Below, piece by piece: positions 1-4,036 of a stretch of 6,247 nucleotides of DNA (position 1 is its first letter; each line of letters begins with the position of its first letter). The stretch lies in contig JAUYJH010000094.1 of NCBI GenBank assembly GCA_030688705.1, positions 1 through 6,247 on the forward strand. Reading direction: 5' to 3'. Below the pieces are notes generated by a model. The model was not told the DNA's origin, searched no databases, and saw only the letters and a list, made by a program, of their open reading frames with translations. Both the position numbers and the translations under genes were made by a program. The stretch comes from Deltaproteobacteria bacterium. GTDB taxonomy: Bacteria > UBA10199 > SPLOWO2-01-44-7.

Positions 1-2
1 CC

Positions 3-206
3 CACGTTGGTGGCGCAATTGGTTTTGCTGCTATTTTTATTGGGTCCTACCACATTCAAGAATTTGTTCGAGATCCTGTTGGAGCCATTTATCCTTTTGC
101 GCACGAGAAGGTTACCCCCGACCAAAATAATAACGGCGTCGCAGATATTTTCGAAAAAATAGGAGCCAATTTAAAACAATTATGGACCCAAGAGCCCAAG
201 AAATAA
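3..206 (+). CDS. 3' end of an unrecognised protein gene (start lies outside the window)
   Basis: Frame 3 is open from the window edge to TAA at 204-206 and gives 67 residues. They read as a short hydrophobic stretch (GGAIGFAAIFIGSY), a charged segment (IQEFVRDPVGAIYPFAHEK), a DQNNNGVADIFEKIG motif and a Lys-rich end (QEPKK). The D-x-N-x-N-G-x-x-D spacing resembles a calcium-loop or thrombospondin-3-type repeat, but one copy is weak evidence. The other two plus-strand frames stop early here (about 120 and 165), and the next gene starts on this stop codon, which supports real coding. I do not recognise the family. It could be the C-terminal part of a membrane-associated or secreted protein. Because Rhs debris lies 250 bp downstream, an Rhs-type C-terminal tip is one possibility, but nothing seen demands it. 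Confidence 0.6.
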   Translation, partial: HVGGAIGFAAIFIGSYHIQEFVRDPVGAIYPFAHEKVTPDQNNNGVADIFEKIGANLKQLWTQEPKK

Positions 207-418
207 TGGTTTGGATTGGGATTGTTGTTTCCTCAATCCTTCTTGTCATCGGTGGGAAGTCTTTCAAAAGGATGTTAAACCTTAGAAAATTTTATTTATC
301 TCAAGGGAGGAATGTCAGTATTAAAAAGCATTGGGAGGTATTGGTTGTTTTTTACTTTTCAGCTACATGTGGTTTGACTATCATTTGCATAATTATCGAC
401 CATTTTCTCACTAAATAA
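206..418 (+). CDS. small two-helix membrane protein, function unknown
   Basis: Starting at ATG 206-208 the product is 70 residues. The ATG shares its A with the upstream TAA stop (TAATG), a layout typical of translational coupling. A longer start at ATG 182 is possible (78 residues), but the only GGAG upstream (162-165) is about 16 nt away, too far to be a good ribosome site. Helix 1 spans about residues 2-17 (VWIGIVVSSILLVIGG) and helix 2 about 45-65 (VLVVFYFSATCGLTIICIII). The 18-44 loop is rich in Lys and Arg, so by the positive-inside rule the loop faces the cytoplasm and both ends face out. No catalytic motif is visible. The coupling suggests that it serves the upstream gene, for example as an immunity or accessory subunit; that is inference only. 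Confidence 0.6.
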   Translation: MVWIGIVVSSILLVIGGKSFKRMLNLRKFYLSQGRNVSIKKHWEVLVVFYFSATCGLTIICIIIDHFLTK

Positions 419-435
419 GACGGACTTATTTTTTT
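413..435 (+). terminator. probable weak intrinsic terminator of the plus-strand unit
   Basis: AAATAAG (413-419), a five-base loop (420-424), then CTTATTT (425-431) make a perfect 7-bp stem that runs directly into further Ts (432-435). The hairpin overlaps the stop codon of the small membrane protein (416-418). The position and T-run fit a rho-independent terminator. The stem has only one G:C pair, so efficiency is doubtful. Confidence 0.4.
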
Positions 436-454
436 CGCTCTTTGAAAACTAGGA

Positions 455-606
455 TTCCACCTCATCGCCGAACTCGCCCCAGACGACACGGCTACGACAA
501 ATCCGGGAACCGTCTCACTGAAACTGTGTCATTGCGAGGAGCCGAAGGCGACGAAGCAATCCAACGCACAACCCAATTTACCCCCAACACCGTCAACGCC
601 TATTGA
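455..606 (+). pseudogene. degenerate Rhs/YD-repeat fragment, frameshifted
   Basis: Two frames together give text typical of YD-repeat (Rhs, teneurin-like) proteins. From 455 one frame reads FHLIAELAPDDTA. From about 487 the next frame reads HGYDKSGNRLTETV, and after the inserted repeat at 527-562 it continues TTQFTPNTVNAY before TGA at 604-606. The Y-D-x-x-G-N-R core is the family hallmark. A frameshift near 490 and the terminal TGA, with no start codon or ribosome site, mark it as a remnant of a large polymorphic-toxin-type protein. The dispersed palindromic repeat sits inside it and keeps the frame open (SLRGAEGDEAIQ). The identification rests on a short motif read by eye. Confidence 0.45.
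527..562 (+). repeat. dispersed palindromic repeat of the 'TGTCATTGCGAGGAGC' type
   Basis: TGTC is followed by an imperfect palindrome whose outer arms are ATTGC (531-535) and GCAAT (556-560), with GAGGAGCCGAAGGCGACGAA between. This closely matches a REP-like repeat that I recall as scattered in many bacterial genomes (CATTGCGAGGAGC...GCGACGAAGCAATC). It lies inside the Rhs-like remnant. A ten-base piece matching its left end occurs inverted at 2499-2508. Confidence 0.6.
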
Positions 607-785
607 CCAACGAATTTTCCCTGCCGGGAAAGATTTATACCGGCGGCATCTCTTACAACACTGTCCAGCAATGGATTCAATATCAACTCAACACCTCTCC
701 CGCCGCGCCCGTCATTCCGGTCGACATGGCCCAGCCCAGTTTCTGCACCCTCCCCTGGGCATCGCAGATGCCGGAGTGTAGGTAG
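606..785 (+). pseudogene. orphan copy of the subtilase 3' end, in opposite orientation
   Basis: The frame from 606 to TAG at 783-785 encodes 59 residues, TNEFSLPGKIYTGGISYN to ASQMPECR. They match the last 59 residues of the minus-strand S8 gene at all but three positions (N/T, N/S, V/I). At DNA level I count 14 mismatches in 180 bp (about 92% identity). Ten of the 13 changed codons are synonymous, and the stop differs as TAG versus TAA, so the two copies diverged as coding sequence. There is no credible start: only a TTG at 603 with no ribosome site. The piece is therefore a truncated paralogue tail or a silent donor cassette rather than a gene in its own right. Confidence 0.85.
606..785 (+). 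repeat. left arm of a 180-bp inverted repeat
   Basis: It pairs with 3857-4036 in inverted orientation at about 92% identity. The arms include uninterrupted identical runs of roughly 46 bp (from 612) and 42 bp. They bracket the 426- and 494-residue genes, a segment of about 3.07 kb. Confidence 0.85.
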
Positions 786-813
786 CGAACAACCGTCATT
801 CCCACCATGTGAT

Positions 814-2298
814 TTATTTTCTGCGAATGCGGGCCGGAATTAAAAACCCAAATGCGACCAACAGGTTGATAATCCACGGGGCTGAAAAGCCGCCCACGGG
901 GTAAAGAGAGGCTCCACCGCCGCCACAGCCGCCCACGCCGCCCGGGGCACCGGTGGCGGCAATGCCGCTGGTGAGGACGGAGCCGGCCGTATCGCCAGAC
1001 GGGGTAGAGGCGCCGATGCTGTTGCCCCCCTTGTCGGATTCGTCTTCGGAATCAGAAGAGGGAAGGGCCGGTTCGCTCAAAATGCCCCCTGCCGTGGCGA
1101 TTTCAACGCCACCGGCACCTGCCGCCCCCTGATCCGCGGCGGAGAGGATGCCAAAACCGCAAGGGCCGTTGAGACGGAAGGAAAAAGAGTATGTGGAAGA
1201 ACCAAAAGTGGGATGATGAAATAATGCCACAACCCATTTGTTCATGACATTATTATTCATGGGAATAGTACACTGGGCCGTGTATTGAAAAATACTGTCC
1301 CGTTGAGATTCAAACAGACAATTTGCATTGGAATAATATGTTTTTCCCTGATCTTTAATTTGACCGGTGCTGTCTTCCGAGAATGTACGGTCTAGTTCCA
1401 GTAAACCCTGATTATATGGAAACTTGACTTTTATCACTGCGTCCGCTGACCAATCTTTTTTATTTGGATCGCAAGCGGCTTTATACCGCAACACACTCTC
1501 ATCGGCCTGGCCGGTATAAATGTCATCTTTGCTGTTAATCAAAATAGGCATGACCATATCATTATTGACCGCCTCTTCAAAAAAGATACCTTCCTCACCG
1601 GCAAAGATACCATCGCCGTTGGCGTCGTTTTCATAAACGGAATTATATTTGAAAAAATTTCCCCAGCCGTAAACCAGTTTGAAGGCTGTACCGTTCTTGA
1701 AGGCCGTCACTTTTTGCGCCGCGTCGGGGGTGTCGGGCCCCACATGCATTTGGTTTCCGGGTCTTACACTATCCCCGATCTGAAGACCCGTTTTGCATTG
1801 TTGGATACTTGTTTGCAGAACCTTATGTCCCTGTCCGGTCAGCTTAATGCCGATGCCCTCCTTTGATTTATCACTGCAATCGACTTGAACATTTTCTACG
1901 GTGTGGCCTGTGCCATCCACCCAAAGGCAATTGGGACAACCGGTAAAAGAAGAATTGAGAAGGGTGATTGCCTTGCTGCCTTTTAACACCAATGGCCCCG
2001 TGTTGTTTTTTAGCTGAAGGCCGGAAACAAAAACCGGCTTGTCGCTGGAAGAGGTGTTGAGGGTGAGGTTTGGAATAGAGGTGTTAGGATTTTCAATAAA
2101 TTTGAAACAAAGCCAATAGGCCGATCCATCGGGACTCGCATGATTTTTGTAATTGGTCAGATTGGCTTGAATACCATCATTTTGGTCGAAATTTTTTTTG
2201 GTAATTACGATCGCCTCAACCCTCGAACAATCAATTGTTGCAGCAAAAGAGAAGGCAGGTACCAGCAGGAAAATCAAAATTCCCCAAAGGCGTTTCAT
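814..2298 (-). CDS. secreted beta-helix-like surface protein with C-terminal sorting/anchor tail
   Basis: The product is 494 residues from ATG 2298, chosen because GGAGGA (complement of 2306-2311) sits 7 nt upstream and residues 1-19 (MKRLWGILIFLLVPAFSFA) form a clean signal peptide. Residues about 75-175 have short repeating strand-turn units (VFVSGLQLKNN, LVLKGSKAITLLNSSFTG, HTVENVQVDC), as in right-handed beta-helix proteins of the pectate-lyase/NosD type; no carbohydrate-cleaving residues can be assigned. Residues 225-236 (DANGDGIFAGEE) are a complete EF-hand-type calcium loop. Residues about 378-455 are a Gly/Ala/Ser linker with an acidic SSDSEDESD run. The end carries GGCGGGG (456-462), a hydrophobic segment (about 471-488) and RIRRK, the three-part layout of Myxo-CTERM-like sorting tails. 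It is probably surface-anchored; partners and substrate are unknown. Confidence 0.85.
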   Translation of the reverse strand: MKRLWGILIFLLVPAFSFAATIDCSRVEAIVITKKNFDQNDGIQANLTNYKNHASPDGSAYWLCFKFIENPNTSIPNLTLNTSSSDKPVFVSGLQLKNNTGPLVLKGSKAITLLNSSFTGCPNCLWVDGTGHTVENVQVDCSDKSKEGIGIKLTGQGHKVLQTSIQQCKTGLQIGDSVRPGNQMHVGPDTPDAAQKVTAFKNGTAFKLVYGWGNFFKYNSVYENDANGDGIFAGEEGIFFEEAVNNDMVMPILINSKDDIYTGQADESVLRYKAACDPNKKDWSADAVIKVKFPYNQGLLELDRTFSEDSTGQIKDQGKTYYSNANCLFESQRDSIFQYTAQCTIPMNNNVMNKWVVALFHHPTFGSSTYSFSFRLNGPCGFGILSAADQGAAGAGGVEIATAGGILSEPALPSSDSEDESDKGGNSIGASTPSGDTAGSVLTSGIAATGAPGGVGGCGGGGASLYPVGGFSAPWIINLLVAFGFLIPARIRRK

Positions 2299-2305
2299 AA
2301 ATGCG

Positions 2306-2311
2306 TCCTCC
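2306..2311 (-). promoter_or_regulatory. Shine-Dalgarno of the beta-helix protein gene
   Basis: The minus strand reads GGAGGA, 7 nt before ATG 2298. It decides the start in favour of 2298 over an upstream in-frame TTG at 2373, whose extra 25 residues would bury the signal peptide. Confidence 0.75.
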
Positions 2312-2381
2312 ACGCACCAATACTGCAACCGACATGCCAGTGGGGGGCTATTTAATTTTATTTTATTTATCAACAGGTTGG

Positions 2382-2409
2382 ACTTTAAAACCCATCTAAA
2401 ACTTCACAA
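2382..2409 (-). promoter_or_regulatory. possible sigma-70-like promoter for the beta-helix protein gene
   Basis: On the minus strand TTGTGA (complement of 2404-2409) and TAAAGT (complement of 2382-2387) are 16 nt apart. Each matches the consensus box at four of six positions. It would give a leader of roughly 75 nt. The AT-rich setting makes chance matches common, so this is tentative. Confidence 0.25.
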
Positions 2410-2412
2410 AGC

Positions 2413-2428
2413 GGGTTTTTAAAAACCC
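2413..2428. promoter_or_regulatory. perfect 16-bp palindrome in the intergenic region, possible operator
   Basis: GGGTTTTTAAAAACCC has 8-base arms and no spacer. It lies just upstream of the candidate -35 box. A related half-site-like sequence (TTTAAAACCCA) lies at 2385-2395, overlapping the candidate -10 box. This suits binding of a dimeric regulator. The lack of a loop and of a following T-run argues against a terminator. Confidence 0.3.
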
Positions 2429-2481
2429 ACCCTTTTGATCTTATGCGTCATTAGAGTGTCAAAATGAGAAATAAGTCTGGA

Positions 2482-2531
2482 GGCTGTTGATTTTGCCCGC
2501 AATGACACCACAAGTTTATTTATCAACAGCC
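2482..2531 (-). other. 10-bp stem-loop at the end of the barrel gene
   Basis: GGCTGTTGAT (2482-2491) and its exact complement ATCAACAGCC (2522-2531) enclose a 30-base loop and overlap the stop codon of the 426-residue gene. On the minus-strand transcript it could form a 3'-end hairpin. No clean U-tract follows, so I do not call it an intrinsic terminator. The loop contains the ten-base piece matching the dispersed repeat at 527. Confidence 0.4.
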
Positions 2532-3796
2532 TTTGTCTGATCTTCTAAATAGAATGAAAGACCGAATCGCAAGCCAAGGCCCCAATTAAAATATTTCAGA
2601 TCTTCATGTCGCCAAAAATCCTGAAAAAAATCAAATGCAAACAGAAGACCGACATTCCTCGATTTGGATGACAACGGAGTTCGGACAACAAGACTTTCCC
2701 GAAGATCAAGGCCGACCCACGGATTGATATCGGCGCTTCCTGCCAGTCTGCCGTTTTTTGCTCCGACATCCAGACCTTTTGATGGATCGGAGGTTTTCTG
2801 GGCATCAAATTTGACGACACCGGCCCCCGCTTGCACGGAAAGCTGTTCATCCCCCAAATCTATTTCGCTCAAAAGTCCCGCGCGGTGGCGGCGGATAGCG
2901 ATCGATTCTTTGTCACCGGTCTTTAAGGAAGTATAATTGTAGAAACTGCCGAGGTGAAGATGTTGTTTTTCTTCGTTAAAAGAAAATGTTTTGAACAGTA
3001 TGTCCAGACCGGGTGAGAGATCATGACATTCGTCAGTTGCCAGACAGGAGGACTTTCCCGGATCAAAGTTTGCTCTTTTGTCGGCCGCGTAAAACCGGCT
3101 CTGCTGGCTAAAACCAAGATTGCCGGTAAAATCGACCAAAACAAAATGATCCCTGTGGGGGAGGCCGGCTTTTGGCGGTTCTTCAGGGAAAACAGGTACC
3201 GATAGAATATTCAAAATTATTTTTCCAAGTCCGATTTTGTCCCCCCTCGTCACATTGTAGGCATTCATTAGATTGCTCTGCAATAGATCAACACAGGCGC
3301 TCACTCCTCCCCCCACTGGGAGGTTTACGCAGGCATCTTCCATGTCTTTTATTTTATCAAGGACCTGTTTTTCTGAAATCACACTTGGATCGAACACCGC
3401 CTTTGTTTTGTCACGGGCATCATTTTCAATTGCCGGTATAAAGGCGGGGGTTAACGGTGTCAGTGAGTCCCTATAGGACGTCGCGGCATCTGTGTAATAA
3501 TCGTCCAGTGACATTCCGCCAAGCCCATTGGAACCGATATAATTGGCAAAAGCCGGGTCCTCCATTTTTTCATTGGCAAGTGCATTCAATTCCTTCTCAT
3601 TCCACGCCTCATTTGAAAATATTTCGTAGCAGATATCTCCGAGGTTTTTGCCGTCCGCCGCTTTTTCTGTGCCATCATAAGCCGCAACACAGGCCATGCT
3701 TACATCCGTTTCAAATTTGTTCTTTATAAAATCGTGGCAGGCATCCAAGTCTGCATCTGCCACCCCCGCATTTTTGCATATTGGCTTGATATCCAT
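2516..3796 (-). CDS. hypothetical protein: Cys-containing helical N-domain plus probable outer-membrane beta-barrel
   Basis: The product is 426 residues and I do not recognise the family. Residues 1 to about 200 look helical, acidic and Cys-containing (Cys 7, 20, 36, 56, 156, 168). Residues about 217-417 show alternating amphipathic strands rich in aromatics and glycine (HFVLVDFTGNLGF, HLHLGSFYNYTSL, LSVQAGAGVVKF, NVGLLFAFDFF, NWGLGLRFGLSFYL), as in small outer-membrane barrels. The last strand is not at the extreme C-terminus: ten mostly polar residues follow. ATG 3796 is preceded by GGGGGAG, and an in-frame TAA about 30 nt upstream leaves no other ATG. No signal peptide is visible, which is odd for a barrel; export by another route, a truncated front end or a misread of the fold are all possible. 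It lies 60 bp after the subtilase stop and is likely cotranscribed with it. Confidence 0.75.
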   Translation of the reverse strand: MDIKPICKNAGVADADLDACHDFIKNKFETDVSMACVAAYDGTEKAADGKNLGDICYEIFSNEAWNEKELNALANEKMEDPAFANYIGSNGLGGMSLDDYYTDAATSYRDSLTPLTPAFIPAIENDARDKTKAVFDPSVISEKQVLDKIKDMEDACVNLPVGGGVSACVDLLQSNLMNAYNVTRGDKIGLGKIILNILSVPVFPEEPPKAGLPHRDHFVLVDFTGNLGFSQQSRFYAADKRANFDPGKSSCLATDECHDLSPGLDILFKTFSFNEEKQHLHLGSFYNYTSLKTGDKESIAIRRHRAGLLSEIDLGDEQLSVQAGAGVVKFDAQKTSDPSKGLDVGAKNGRLAGSADINPWVGLDLRESLVVRTPLSSKSRNVGLLFAFDFFQDFWRHEDLKYFNWGLGLRFGLSFYLEDQTKAVDK

Positions 3797-3824
3797 GACT
3801 CCCCCTTTCCAATCGACAAAGGGG
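3797..3824 (-). promoter_or_regulatory. Shine-Dalgarno partly enclosed in a hairpin
   Basis: On the minus strand CCCCTTT (complement of 3818-3824), a 9-nt loop and AAAGGGG (complement of 3802-3808) form a perfect 7-bp stem. Its 3' arm runs into the GGGGGAG ribosome site of the 426-residue gene (ATG 3796). Folding would mask part of the site, so translation could depend on ribosomes or a factor opening the stem. This is seen in sequence; the effect is inference. Confidence 0.4.
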
Positions 3825-3856
3825 TTTTACCATAAATCGGTTTTTCCGAAAAGGGT

Positions 3857-4036
3857 TTATCTACATTCCGGCATCTGTGATGCCCAGGGGAGGGTGCAGA
3901 AACTCGGTTGGGCCATGTCGACAGGAATGATTGGGGCGGCAGGAGAGGTGTTGAGTTGATATTGAATCCATTGCTGGACAGTGCTGTAAGAGATGCCGCC
4001 GGTATAAATCTTTCCCGGCAGGGAAAATTCAGTGGT
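3857..4036 (-). repeat. right arm of a 180-bp inverted repeat (end of the subtilase gene)
   Basis: These are the last 60 codons of the S8 gene including the stop, repeated in inverted orientation at 606-785. Three residues differ between the copies. Similarity ends sharply at the stop codon on one side and at the ACC codon (4034-4036) on the other. Confidence 0.85.

Larger units (their letters stand above)
2362..2529. repeat. 15-bp direct repeat pair spanning the intergenic gap
   Basis: TTTATTTATCAACAG occurs at 2362-2376 and again at 2515-2529, 153 bp apart. The second copy contains the stop codon and last codons (VDK-stop) of the 426-residue gene. The first lies in the leader of the next gene. 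It could be the trace of a small duplication; the sequence is AT-rich. Confidence 0.5.

Noticed and set aside
182..205. Earlier ATG at 182 as the start of the small membrane protein
   Set aside because: It would add eight polar residues before helix 1 and has no ribosome site at proper distance. ATG 206 overlaps the upstream stop in the usual coupled manner.
603..785. A free-standing 60-residue gene starting with TTG at 603
   Set aside because: The sequence is an exact domain-end copy of the subtilase tail, lacks a ribosome site, and similarity begins at 606, just after the TTG.
786..840. A second dispersed repeat (GTCATTCCC...GCGAATGCGGG) at the end of the beta-helix gene
   Set aside because: The two halves are separated by unrelated sequence, and the right half is the coding sequence for the RIR part of the basic tail, so the resemblance may be chance.
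2299..2373. N-terminal extension of the beta-helix protein to an in-frame TTG at 2373
   Set aside because: It would place 25 residues before a good signal peptide, and the strong GGAGGA site serves ATG 2298.
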